A stretch of DNA of 64,000 nt from Lepidurus packardi. Taxonomy: Eukaryota > Arthropoda > Branchiopoda > Notostraca > Triopsidae. Position 1 is the first letter of the stretch. Each line of letters starts with the position of its first letter. The notes under the pieces are model-generated. The model was not told the DNA's origin and did no database searches. It worked only from the letters and a program-made list of their open reading frames with translations. Positions 41,417 through 52,600 of this stretch are shown here, in pieces. The translations under genes and the position numbers were made by a program. The stretch covers positions 1,763,501 to 1,827,500 of the forward strand of contig JAKZAN010000003.1 of assembly GCA_023053545.1 (NCBI GenBank), given 5' to 3'.

Positions 41417-44400
41417 TTATTCATCATCTTCATTACAATATCCGTAAGCGTGACTGGTAACAAAATCTGGGAGCCAGAAACGTTTATCATCAAGAGCAGA
41501 CAATGACAATTTACGAGTTTGATAAGTATAAATTTGATGGTTGAATGAGCGGAGAGTGGTATTGGTAGTATATACCTCGCTGCGCTCACCATACAACACT
41601 TGACGGTAAAGGTCTAACGATAATTCACGACGGGTGGCTTCTCGGGTAGTGCCCTTGGCCTTTCGTTGTTCTTCACCCGTGTCAAAACGTATACAATAGA
41701 GTTTGGGTCGTAAAGCTACAATTTCCACAATACGGTTTTGTCCAGCCTCGTTCTTAAACATGCCTAGACGTTTATCGTTGTCAGCATAGTAATATGGACT
41801 GGATGGATGTTGGTTGGAGGTATCAAAGTGGGTGGTTAGACGATGACGCATCTCTTCCCAGAATCCGGTAGGGCTTTCCACACTGTAGCAAAAACTGTCG
41901 GTATCGGTAAAAACCAAGCGGCAGCGCGAACCAAAATGTGGGCGAATAATGTTGTAGTGGAAATCGTACATATGCATTTTGGCTAATTCCAATATTGCAA
42001 AACCTACAAGGATTGGTTTGTTATAAAAAACGTCGGTTTTTCTCATCTGGATGAGTGCTAAATCATTCGAAATGCGTCGTGCATGGCTGAAGGCTGGACT
42101 GGCTGTTAAACTCACAAGAGTTTTCTCGTTGTTTATTACGTAGATGTTGACTCGGTTGTCTACGTTTTCTACAGTTTTACCTGAAATGTTAACCGAAGGT
42201 TAGTCAAAAGTATGAGTTTAAGTTAGAATGATTTTACCAAAGATGGAATTATTCATCAGTTTGAATGATTCACGATCAGCGTCATTGGTGGCGGCAGCTC
42301 GCAAAGCGGTGTTGCATTCGATGTAGGGCTGAAACAGCGTTGTCTGACGAAATCTGATACCACCATGCATTCGGGTCACTAACAATCCGTGACTTAAAGC
42401 CAGCTGCAACATTCTGTAATGAATCAGATATTTTTCTTTAGCGTTTAAGGTGACACATAGTTTTTCAACACGAGAGGGAAATGTTTTCCCATCCTTCAGA
42501 TAATGCTCTTGGATTGCGGGGCTTAGCATATCCCATGTTATTTGTTCTTTGCGGGGGAGAAAGGGAAAATCGTCGTGTTCTTCGTGTAAATGGGCAGGAT
42601 ATTCCATGTCGACTAGTAGGGCATAACCATAGAGCGAATCTGGGGTTAACGAGAGGATTTCGTTCAAACTGGGGCATTCTTTGGTTGATAACCAGCAAAT
42701 TCCATCGGTGGGTAAAGCTTGAACCATCGCCCATCCATACAAGTTGTTAGCATCGATATATTCGATGGAGCTATTAGGGCGTGTAGGATCATAATGTGGC
42801 AAGTCTGGTAAATTGGCTACAGCATGACGTTGGGACACCATGGTTAGCCCCCCTCGCACGTTTTGTTTAACCATACTATGCATGGTTACATCGGTCATAA
42901 GTTCCATCGTCACCCCCGTTGTGTACAAACAGGCGTTCCAGCTAAAATGCGAAATGCTGTAAAAATGGGCTACATCCAAACCCGAATGGTGATAGGTTGT
43001 TTGACGTAAGGTGGAAAAGCAGTCGGCTAGAATGCGGACATCGCACTCTAAATACAAGTTGTGATAGTCGCGTAATGTGCGACATTGGAAAGTATCCCAA
43101 ACGTTTTGTGCATGAATGTAATCCTCATCTGAAACTGAGCAACCAGTTAGGGTGGAGAAAAAGGCCAGTTGAGATGGTAAATGTGGTAAATCAAGAGCTG
43201 TCAGACTAGTCATGAACTCGTAGGGAAATATCCCTTTGCGCGCTAAGAGTTTGAGTTTCTCTTGATTCCCCGCTACCGCAGCCGCACGGTTCAAACATTG
43301 AAAGGAGTGGAGCCCCTTTTTCAAGAGAACTTGAGCCCAACGTTCCAAACTAGTGTTCATAAATTGAAGACTGTCCAGAAAGCGAACGTTATCAACTTTA
43401 AAAGTCAAGAACTTTTCCATGGATTTGGGGATAATGTCAATGTCTTGCCCGTAATGCTCCAATGCTTGACAGATGAAATGTCCATCGTAATTCCTAGAAA
43501 CAACAGATTATTTGGATTCGGTTTATCGGTTTTCACAGATACTTACTGTAAATTGTGGAAGTAGACAGGTAATTCGTAGTTTTCCAATTTACAATGGAGA
43601 TTACAACCTCGGTGAGCAATACCCCGGAAAGAACCGTCAAAATGATCATGATCTATCATACGCTCGGACAAATCTTGGGGTAAGGGTTTCTTGCAGTGTA
43701 CGCATATAGTAGCTGTATGTCGGGCTCTTATTGCCATTGACACATCTTTTTCATTGAGGGGAAAATTTGTTGAGCGCACCACTTGTTCAAGATTTGCTGC
43801 TGTTTCTAAGATGTTTTGTAGGAAAATCTGACCTGCATTAGGGCCAACATAGCGCTGGTATGCCACTTCACTCCCCTGCAGGTCGAGCACCAAATAACAA
43901 AAAGATAGAGCTTCGTGACGATGAAGCTTTTGATTGACGGGAGAGTGTTCTTCATCAGTTGGATCATAAGAAACTAAAAGAGATTCAAAATCGGCAAAAG
44001 CTATGTAAGGGGCACGTTGTGCTGCATTAAAACATCGCATCTGAACAAAATCGTTCTTCCCAGGAGTGGGGAGTCGAACTGCTTTTTGTTTGTTTTCCAA
44101 ACAGTACATTTTATGAGCATCTAGGGACCGGGAACTTTTAAACGCGTTTAGACATTTGAGACAATAATGATCCTTATGTAGTTGATCTTTACCCAACAAA
44201 CGATTTGGTGAAAGAATAGGCCAGAAATGTCCTTGTCCCGGACCGGTGCATGTATACAAAAGATTAACCGGTTCTTGGCAGAGGGTGGTGTTGGGTTTGA
44301 AAAAGGTTTTCCCAGAAATACGAAAAGGATAAATATTTCGAGGGGTGGCAACAAGAGTTGGTGGGAGTTTAGAGCGTTTAGGATTTTCTGCTTCTTCATC

Positions 44401-45477
44401 ACTCTCGTCAAAACATCCAAACGGTAAAGTATCAAAAGCTAAGATATTAATAGCGATTGAATGGGCTTCTTCAAAAGCAGTTATGTCTTGAATTTTAACA
44501 GGATAGGTTAGCACTTGTGGATTAATGGTCGGTAATCTGTCGGGATAACGGGCGAAGAGATCATCTAAACTTTTAGCACTATGATGTTTTATAAAAAACT
44601 GAGAATTTTCGTCAGTTGCAGCATGTTGACGAGCTAGCACCGCTTTGACCGCGTAGACAAAACATTGATCACCGCAACGTTCGATATTAACAACAGCTTT
44701 GCGTTTAGCGATGCCGGCAGGTAACCGTATCTGGTGAGAGTCGTTACCACTACCTGCCATAGGAACAAACGTGGTCACTGAAGCTCGAAGCTCACTAATG
44801 TACTCCATCCGCCAACCAGAACCAGCTTGATTCTGACGATTGTGGATCACGTTGGCAATATGATCAAATGCATTTTGCATAACTTGATTTAAATCTGAAG
44901 TTGGGAGCACGATAACATACACACTGTGGAAAAAACGGGGGTAGCGTTCGCTGCGGTTGATTTCAGGAGTGTTTATGATTTTACTCATAACGCTATGAAC
45001 TACAAATTTGATTTTCACAGACAAACTCTTTCGTAGTTGAGCTTTCAATAATCCGAGAATTTGTGAACTATACTCGCTCATCAATTGTTCGGCTGTTACA
45101 ATCGGGTAACGCTCAGGTCCAACAATCAATCGATATTCCCGCAAATGTCCAGCTAGTGTACTATTCAATTCAAAAAATTCATTGTGGTTAGATTCAATCG
45201 ATTGCGGTGGTGGTATATTGGGTGTGAGAGGTTCTGCAACACTTGTTGGAGGGGGTGGTGAAAGGGCGATCGTTGGCAGAGGATTTAAAATTTGACGACG
45301 ACGTTTCAAACGTCGTTGTCGACGCTTGATGCCGCGATTGAGAGTTCGAGTACGGATTGATGGGTGTGGAGCGGGGAATTCTTCGCCAGCACCTGCTTGT
45401 GACTCGTCATCCTCATCAACATCAATACCTAATTCACGAATCAAATCGCCTAAGATTGGACTATATTCAGAATTCAT
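41417..45477 (-). CDS. Protein-primed DNA polymerase B, two introns
   Basis: Exons (minus) 45477-43547, 43493-42238 and 42180-41417 join in frame to 1316 residues. Introns are 53 nt (43494-43546, GTAAGT...CTAG) and 57 nt (42181-42237, GTAAAA...CAG). The ATG is at 45477. Domains: a basic N-terminal region (about 55-65), a Cys/His HNH-like block (CVHCKKPLPQDL and DHDHFDGSFRGIAHRGCN), a 3'-5' exonuclease motif YIAFADFES, and polymerase motifs A (IDANNLYGWA), B (KLMNNSIFGKT) and C (LVFTDTDSFCY). It would replicate the linear element DNA from a protein primer. No lesion is seen. It is divergent to the ATPase gene. Confidence 0.93.
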
Positions 45478-45573
45478 TGTCAAACGCTGTCCTGAGGGCT
45501 ACTGAGCACGATTTTCATGGCGTGTTAGTGCTTAAAGACTCGGAACTAGAAGAGGAGGAACTCATTTGTTAGT
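45478..45573. promoter_or_regulatory. Divergent intergenic region between polB and ATPase
   Basis: Only 96 bp separate the two divergent start codons, so any promoters must be shared or lie inside the coding regions. A plus-strand frame crossing it (FHGVLVLKDSELEEEEL) ends just before the ATPase ATG; it may be a leader ORF or chance. Confidence 0.4.
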
Positions 45574-46236
45574 ATGGAGGCGTTGTTTAGACATCCAGTG
45601 CGCATCCTCATTGCTGGTCCTTCACAATCGGGTAAAAGCGAGGTGGTAGCCCAGCTGCTTCGACAACTATCGTCAATGTTCACTCCCTGTCCTGAACGTA
45701 TACGCTATTGTTATGGAGCGTGGCAACCGCTTTTTGCACAACTCCAGTCGGAGTTGGACAATATTACTTTTCAAGCCGGGTTTGACGAAAATGATATTAA
45801 AGAAACTTTACCAGCCAACAGTTTACTCATTCTGGATGATCTGATGGAAACTATAGATGGTAAATCAAAAGCATTGGAGAACATCTTTACCAAACATTCC
45901 CACCATGCCAATATCTCCGTCATCATGATTACACAAAACCTGTTTTATAGCAACCTTCGCACCATCTCTCTTAATTGCTCCCACATGTTTCTAATGAAAA
46001 CTGCTCGAGATGTTACTCAAATTCGAGCTATTGGAGCTCAAATGTTCCCTGGTAAACTGAGATATTTTATGGATGCGTACGAGCATGCCTGTGAAGAACC
46101 TTACTCTTATTTGATGCTCTCCTTCGATCCCAACACTCCTGACACTCATCGTCTTATGTCAGATATTTTCAACATGAAAGGTGAACCTATTGTATATGAA
46201 AGAGTGCACCAGCCTGTAAAAACCGTTAGGAAATAA
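45574..46236 (+). CDS. Polinton packaging ATPase (FtsK/HerA type)
   Basis: 220 residues. Walker A is IAGPSQSGKSE near residue 12, Walker B is SLLILDDLM near 87, and a sensor-like polar strand VIMITQNLFY lies near 130. This is the genome-packaging motor of Polintons and related double-jelly-roll viruses, pumping DNA into the capsid. The frame is intact and the length normal. It is the only hallmark gene on the plus strand. Confidence 0.9.
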   Translation: MEALFRHPVRILIAGPSQSGKSEVVAQLLRQLSSMFTPCPERIRYCYGAWQPLFAQLQSELDNITFQAGFDENDIKETLPANSLLILDDLMETIDGKSKALENIFTKHSHHANISVIMITQNLFYSNLRTISLNCSHMFLMKTARDVTQIRAIGAQMFPGKLRYFMDAYEHACEEPYSYLMLSFDPNTPDTHRLMSDIFNMKGEPIVYERVHQPVKTVRK

Positions 46237-46314
46237 AAAAAATGTTTCCTATTTTAAAGAACTCTTCCTCAGTATGATATATTCTTTGTTCAGTACAGTC
46301 GCTCGAATAGGAAA

Positions 46315-47370
46315 ATGAAACATGTTTGGTGTTTGGTGTGGATGTTTTTAACTGTTGTTAACAGTTCCAAGGGTAAGACGCAATAATCACCGGTCTCTAT
46401 TTGGTAACACTTCTTTTCTCTTTTACTAGTTTGTCCTAATGATAAATTAGGTTGTGAGGTTTGTCGAAGTGTTCCGGGATGCTACTATGGGGTATACGTT
46501 TGGGGAGGGCAGCATGTATATGTCACCCTATCTCTAAACGTGTTAAGGGGAACAGAATAAATTTTTTTTACTTGTTCGGAAAACACAACCATGTCAACTT
46601 CTTCTCCAAATCTCAACGGTACAACAACAGCTCTTTTGATAACTACATTTATTGTGTAACATTGTAGTATTCTATAAATTTCTTTTGATAGAACAATCTA
46701 CCAAGCTAATGGAAGTTCCATCATCATCAACGTCTGTAAATACTACAATGTTAACAATAACTACCGGTATGAAGTTTACATATCTATAACAAACCTCTTA
46801 ATCTTGAAGTAGAATCGTATGTTACATCCACCAATGATTTTAAATATCTCTCTCGCAACAACACCCACCTTCCAATCTTTGAATCGGTTGGTGGTGATGA
46901 TAAAGATGTGGAAGAATCTACAAATCGTATAGCTTTCACAATAACTACTGGTATGAACTTTACATATCTAACAAACTTTTTAATGGATTTAAAGTAGAAT
47001 CGTATGTTGCAACTGATGATAATGATGATGACAATGTCAAATATATCTCTCCCAACAACACTCACCTTACAATATTTGAATCGGTTGCTGATGACAAAGG
47101 TGAGGAGGGATAATCTAGGAGTGTTATTGATTTTAAAAACTTCACAGTTCAATTTCTATAATAGCTTTTCTGCTTCTAGATTTGGCTTACAACAGCAATG
47201 CAGTGTTGGTTGAGCTATATTACATTCTAGGTATTACATTCTACACTACAGAATTGTGTTTAATCAAGTATTGTTTAAAGGTGGAATCTTCTTGATTGGC
47301 ACGTTTGTATATATTGTTGTTTTATTAATTTACTTCTGTCGACGCATGCATGCTAAGGTAAACAGAAAAA
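46315..47370 (+). pseudogene. Candidate multi-exon secreted or type I membrane protein beside the ATPase
   Basis: Exon 1 (46315-46372) encodes a signal-peptide-like start (MKHVWCLVWMFLTVVNSS). A 57-nt intron leads to a Cys-rich segment (VCPNDKLGCEVCRSVPGCYY). Then come three related units ending in Tyr/Asn-rich strands near 46640, 46770 and 46945 (the last reads NNYWYELYISNKLFNGFKVE and NNTHLTIFESV). Near 47280-47360 lies GGIFLIGTFVYIVVLLIYFC followed by RRMHAK, a transmembrane helix with a basic stop-transfer. One unit has a 2-nt insertion and the exon joins after 46540 are ambiguous, so it may be decayed. Cargo of the Polinton, or an unrelated neighbour, are both possible. Confidence 0.4.
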
Positions 47371-47518
47371 CAACAATAACTTCAACTTTAAGTTTATCAT
47401 TACAATTCTAGGTAGCGCTGCCGTGCTTGTAGCGCCAAATTCGCCAAATTTGCCGGTTTTAAATGTACATACTATAACATCGCATGTATAGACAACCAAG
47501 TGTACGTTAAGCTATTGC
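47371..47518. other. Junction between Polinton side and next element
   Basis: No terminal inverted repeat of the Polinton could be matched here. GCGCCAAATTCGCCAAATTTGCCGG contains a short internal duplication. Confidence 0.35.
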
Positions 47519-47620
47519 AACCCCATCTTTCCAGTTTTTCCAGACCGCGGCAATCCGCGGCAAGCCGCGGCAACCGCGGCAACTCGCATAAAAGCGGGTT
47601 TAGGCATGTTGTAGGAGTTG
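47519..47620 (+). repeat. Left inverted end with CCGCGGCAA iterons
   Basis: Holds four spaced CCGCGGCAA-like units in about 45 bp (47546-47585) followed by TCGCATAAAAGCGGGTTTAGG. Regular GC-rich iterons at a transposon end are usually protein-binding sites. Confidence 0.8.
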
Positions 47621-48559
47621 GCTTAAAAGCAGCAAAACACATAAACCAACAGTGTTGCACGTGATCTGTATTTTTCTCCCCATGCTTTGCCGCGGCTGAC
47701 TCCCGAGGGTGCTTAGAACCAAAAGAATAAATATTATGTGTTCAGTATGGTTTTTGACAACTGAGAAATAAAACGGAATGGATATTGATAGGACTAAAAA
47801 CGTACAGTGAAAGTTGAATGTTACCCCAACAGCCTCATCCTTTGTTGTTTAGTAACAAGTTTTAACTAAGAAGACCATTGCCCGAATTATGCTTTTAATT
47901 AATACCTTAAGTAAAAAATAAAAACCTTAAATACACAAAATAAAGGACGAGAAGTTCGAAACTTTTCTTTGGGAACGTATGATGCTGCTGCTGACTTTTT
48001 TCTTCGTTCCATTCTTCTTGTAAGACACCAAGTATGACTGGTAAACTTATTACTTATGGTGTAACGAATATTACTTTGACCCATAGAATTTCCGGAGCTC
48101 TAAAATAGGAAAGCATTTTTTTCGTGACGGCCATATCGAGAGTTTCAAAGCGTATGATCGTATCCTTGATAAATGTATGCCCCGGAAAGAAAGGGAATGT
48201 TGTATTTGTGTAAGGATGTGTATTCGTATTAATTAACCTTGGTGTTGGGGGATTCTGTTTGGTATTTGACGTAAGTCTGTGATCTGACCTTATTCTACTT
48301 GTACTTGTACTGTTGATTGACCGCACTCGGACGACTTATTGTTGTATTGTACTTTCTATATTTGCGTCCTGAACTACCCGTATATAAGCTCCTACGGTTT
48401 CGAATACAGTCAGTTTATATTTGCTTAAACAATGGTTTTGGGAAAAAAGGTTCCTGTGTTGTGCTTTACTGAATAGACCAGCGGTTCGTTTGGACTGCTG
48501 CATTATAGCTAATTATCAAAGTCAGGCAGCAACCATGATTAACTTATAAATGAGCTACA
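47621..48559. other. No gene seen
   Basis: Interior of the 8.5-kb element, non-coding by eye. Confidence 0.45.
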
Positions 48560-49580
48560 TGACGCTTGCCTTAGATCACAAGAATTACAATGACAAATGT
48601 AGGGCGTTTAGATTTGTTAAAGGAACTTGTTTTACTAGACTACTTTTTACAAGACCTCGAGTAGATTGTGTGATTGCTCGAAGAAATCTGTGCTTGTACC
48701 TATCCTGAATCCAAAAAGTTTTTATCCGCCTGAGGTAATCTCTAGAGAATTGGAGGCTGTATACAGCAAGTCAAGGAAGTGATCAGCTTACGCCAAGGGT
48801 AGCATAATTAAGGAATACTACTGTAGGAAACTGTTTTGGGCAAAATAAGATTGTTTTGATTGTTTGGGCCGAGTGGATTCGGTCTTGGCACAACGGTAAG
48901 ATCCTGCAAGTTTATTCAAACTATTCTTCGGTTAAATTGGTCAGTAATCTACATCAGCGTCTAATCAAGACTGGGTGCTTGGCGGATTCGATTATATTAA
49001 CAAGAGAACGCGCGTGAGACTCAAGGGCCATTGGACCCGAAGAAGAAGAGGAACGTTTATAAAACGTTTGATCGAATGTGCAGAATGGCTAAACAATATA
49101 CGAAAGGAAACTAAAAGTCAGAAGCAAACGGTGTGCATGAAAGAGAAAGGAGAAATCGGAAGTCCGATCTGATACTTGATTTTTGGCATCTTGGAAGTGA
49201 GCTATAATAAGAACTACGTGATCAGCTATAATTGTGTAGGGATTGTTCTTTACACTACTACGTATGGCAGGAACACCGTCGGCTAGTGTCTTCCTTCTAT
49301 GCAACGCTATGTATTAAGCCACACATTCTTCGTATAAAACCTAATAATCGTATTATAGCCAAATTTGCAAAACAAATAAGAAGTGTAAAAGCAATAAGCA
49401 GATGTGGGCACAAGCAAAAATAAAGAAACATCTCAAAATAGTTAGAAAAGCTTTTGTAGACGCGTTGCTACTTCCTGTCGAAGTCGATCGGGAGTTATGA
49501 GCTTTTGGTTTTCGTGGACCGTCGGAACGTGGGAAGAAAAGACAGGAAGGGAATACACGGTGAGCTAACTTACCGACTTC
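48560..49580 (+). repeat. Non-coding internal duplication, copy 1
   Basis: Aligns in order with 50345-51180: CACAAGAATTACAATGA, GTTAAAGGAACTTGTTTTACT, GAGGTAATCTCTAGAGA-like, TTGGAGGCTGT, and at the end GTGGGAAGAAAAGACAGGAAGGGAATACACGGTGAGC. A third, partial relative is at 51340-51600 (ATCGGGAGTTATGAG). Frames are short. It could be exons of a decayed gene or structural repeats. Confidence 0.65.
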
Positions 49581-50344
49581 GAAGAATAAGCAGCTTCTAT
49601 AAGCATGGGTTAATGTTGTATTAATATAGGCTAAGTGTCTTTATTCTGTATGGCAAGCAAATTCACTCGTTACACAGGGTTAAAGTAATCACGGATCAAA
49701 AGTAAAAACTCGACTTTACTGTTCGCACTCTGGTACACGACTTGCCTTCTCTAGCTCTCGTACGTGACTCATCCTACTACCACAGTATTTATTTTTTCAA
49801 ACGTAGTCTACCTGGGTACAACTTTTTCCGAGGTTTGCGAAATGTGCTTATTTGTCAACTTGCGCTTCAGTTAATGAGAATTAGGGTGTCTACACGGGGT
49901 TTAATGGAAATTAACCAATGTTCTTAGAACTTGAAACAATCTCAAGAATTGGAAAGCTTAATCGATGGCTAAAATTTAATTCAGGTTCGCAACGAGATGT
50001 TTATTGAACTCATGGAGAAGGATTGGGCGTCTTTTTCACCTTTATTTGGACTTCATTTGGAAAAAAACTAGAATAAATGAGCCCAGTTTGGATTTGATAT
50101 GGCCCACCAAAAAGAAGTACAGATGAAAACCCAACAGAAGTGAGTAAAATTCTCAAAATATTTACCACTCTGAAATAAAAACTCGAAATGTGGTCCGTTT
50201 TCGCCGTTTATTGACACGACAGAGAGAATAGACGTAGATTGTTTGCAGAAGTCGGTCAAAAGTCTTCCAAGTATCCTCCACCCCCTATTTTCGCGGTATT
50301 GGTATGGGAAGGTCGTGAAGAACGAAAGAAGCAAAAGTGAAGGA
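49581..50344. other. No gene seen
   Basis: Spacer between two copies of the internal duplication. No recognisable coding or RNA features. Confidence 0.4.
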
Positions 50345-51600
50345 CATTTATTTTGATCGCAAGAATTAAAATGAAAAGACAATGAAAGTGTTGGGCTTTT
50401 TAGATTATAGTTAAAGGAACTTGTTTTACTTGGCTACTTTTACAAGAGCTTGCGTAGATTGCGTGAGCGCTGGCGAAGAATTACATCTTTTGCCTATGCT
50501 GATTCCACTTTATATATCCGCAAGAGATAATCTCCTATATAGGGTATTGGAGGCTGTTCTACGAAAAGTCTAGGATGTGCTAGCCAAGTTAAGTCAATAG
50601 GCCCTTCTAAGGAATAAGTATAAAGGAACACAATAAGAAAGTCAACATAGAAGACAACTCATAAGGGGTCCAAAGAGGGCAACTTAGAATTTCCGATTAG
50701 GGAATTCTGGAACCGGTGTTGCTGAAGCAAATTTTTTTCATAGCTTAAGTTTATGACCAGTTGATTTGGCGTAAGTTATCTTCGTATTAGTTATTACAGT
50801 AGCATATATTGTATATAAGTAGTTATCTTTGTATATAGCTTCTTTATCAGTACCGGTTCTTACAATTCTTATTCTTATTTGTATCAGTTCTTATTTATTT
50901 GATAGCATTTTTTTAAAACAGTAAACAGAAAAGACACATAGCCCATCAGCTATGTAGTGTCTTCTTCTATCAACACTATTAAACCGCATGGCAAATTCTT
51001 CATATAAGCCAAATTTGGAAGACAAAGTTTGAGGTAGAAAAGCCTAAAAACAAGTAGTGGGTGCGGGGCAATAGCAAAAGTAAGGAAGATTCTGGAAAAA
51101 GCAGAAAAGATTGTGTAGCCTACGTACCGTGGGAAGAGAAGACAGGAAGGGAGTACACGGTGAGCAGTACTGACTTTTTGCCTAAAAGCCTAAACCCGGA
51201 GCGACTAGGCGGCAAAACCTCGAAAAGCCAAAACCCGGAGCGACTATAGGCAACCACCTAGCAGTCTACAAAGTTGTATTTAGTTTTTGCGATCTTTAGA
51301 GTTTCCTTTATTAATTCTTTTAGTTTTCGCTAAATTTCACGCTTCATTTCGCTGTTATTGGGTGTGGGCAATAGAAAAAGTAAGGAAAGCCGTTAAAATG
51401 ATCAGAAAAGATTTTGCAGACGTTGCTAACCTTCCTGTCAAAAAATCCATCGGGAGTTATGAGTTTTTTGTTTAAGCGGACCTATAGAGCGTGGGAAGGT
51501 AAGACAAGAGTAGTTCGAGCAGCCCTATCTAAGTTGCCAACTTTAGAAGCTCCTTATTCAGTCCAAATCCAGCAAGGAAGAAAGTAAGCACTTTTTAAGC
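50345..51600 (+). repeat. Non-coding internal duplication, copy 2 and partial copy 3
   Basis: Copy 2 spans about 50345-51180 and copy 3 about 51340-51600. Between them the motif AAACCCGGAGCGACTA occurs twice (near 51192 and 51232). Copies are diverged, so the duplication is old relative to the coding gene, which shows no decay. Confidence 0.6.
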
Positions 51601-52089
51601 ATTGGTTGAATTTATATTTAAGTTCTTGCGGTTTTTAGTGTCTTTCTTTTCATTCTTTTTCATTCTTTTTGTCAATAATTTGTCGCTTCATTGTACAGTA
51701 GTTGCTTCTGGTTACCTTTTTTGTTATGCACACTTCCGTGGCCGCTGTAATAATGCTGTGACCGCATAATGCCTATTAAAATATGCCTGAAAAAATAAAA
51801 ATTACTTTGTAAAATAAAAAAAATATTTTTCTTGTTTAATTGTATATTTCTGCAATGTTCTAAAAAAATTCAAATTTCAAAACACAACACAATGAAATGG
51901 AATTCACAACAATTCGAAGTGCTTGCGGGTCCCACTCAGCGATGACACGGTTACCGAGTGTACTGATATTAATATTCCAATACATCTCAGTCGTGTCACG
52001 GTGTGTGGTACCCCTTTTTACCTTCACACCCATAAACTCAATTCACAACCATACATCGAATTCACAATCATAAATACAATTCAGCTTGA

Positions 52090-52510
52090 AAACTTAAATC
52101 ACAACTTTGCTGAATATAATTGCTGATGTATAACTCGCAGATTATTTGGAAACACGAATCACAACTTTGCTGCATATAGCTGCGTTCTGCGAGTAAGACT
52201 ATCAGACTTCGTGGAAACTAAAAATCACAACTTTGCTGAATATAATTGCTGATGTATAACTCGCAGATTATTTGGAAACACGAATCACAACTTTGCTGCA
52301 TATAGCTGCGTTCTGCGAGTAAGACTATCAGACTTCGTGGAAACTAAAAATCACAACTTTGCTGAATATAATTGCTGATGTATAACTCGCAGATTATTTG
52401 TAAACACGAATCACAACTTTGCTGCATATAGCTGCGTTCTGCGAGTAAGACTATCAGACTTCGTGGAAACTAAAAATCACAACTTTGCTGCACATAGCTG
52501 CACCCTGCGA
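52090..52510. repeat. 126-bp tandem array next to the OTU gene
   Basis: Three copies plus a partial, with AATCACAACTTTGCTG anchors at 52098, 52223, 52349 and 52475. Each unit contains two half-units (AATCACAACTTTGCTGAATATAATTGC and AATCACAACTTTGCTGCATATAGCTGC), with ACTCGCAG and CTGCGAGT as inverted pairs able to form a stem. Copies are almost identical. The array lies just downstream of the minus-strand gene. Confidence 0.9.
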
Positions 52511-52600
52511 GTAAAACTCCCAAACTACCTTTGACTACCTTGACACTTATTGACATGAATACGGCAATAAAATGCGAAGTCAATCAAAAAATTGCTATTG

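Larger units (their letters stand above)
35396..47370. mobile_element. Polinton/Maverick (virus-like DNA transposon)
   Basis: A coherent block of Polinton hallmark genes. On the minus strand, in transcription order: DNA polymerase B, two small ORFs, a Pro/Ser-rich protein, integrase, minor capsid, basic protein, major capsid, protease. The packaging ATPase lies divergently on the plus strand. Genes abut or overlap by a few bases. All but the protease have undisturbed frames. I could not find the terminal inverted repeats or the 6-bp target duplication. The right limit depends on whether the candidate membrane protein (46315-47370) belongs to it; the right terminus may be lost against the next element. 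Confidence 0.92.

Noticed and set aside
38774..45477. An exogenous adenovirus-like genome
   Set aside because: The gene set includes a retroviral-type integrase and a single-chain protein-primed polymerase with spliceosomal introns, and lies among other transposons, so an integrated Polinton fits better.
47533..47590. CpG-island promoter from CCGCGG repeats
   Set aside because: The same iterons occur inverted at 55.99 kb as part of matching element ends, so they are better read as terminal repeats.
52090..52510. CRISPR-like or attachment-site array
   Set aside because: The 126-bp units are fully tandem and nearly identical throughout, with no variable spacers.
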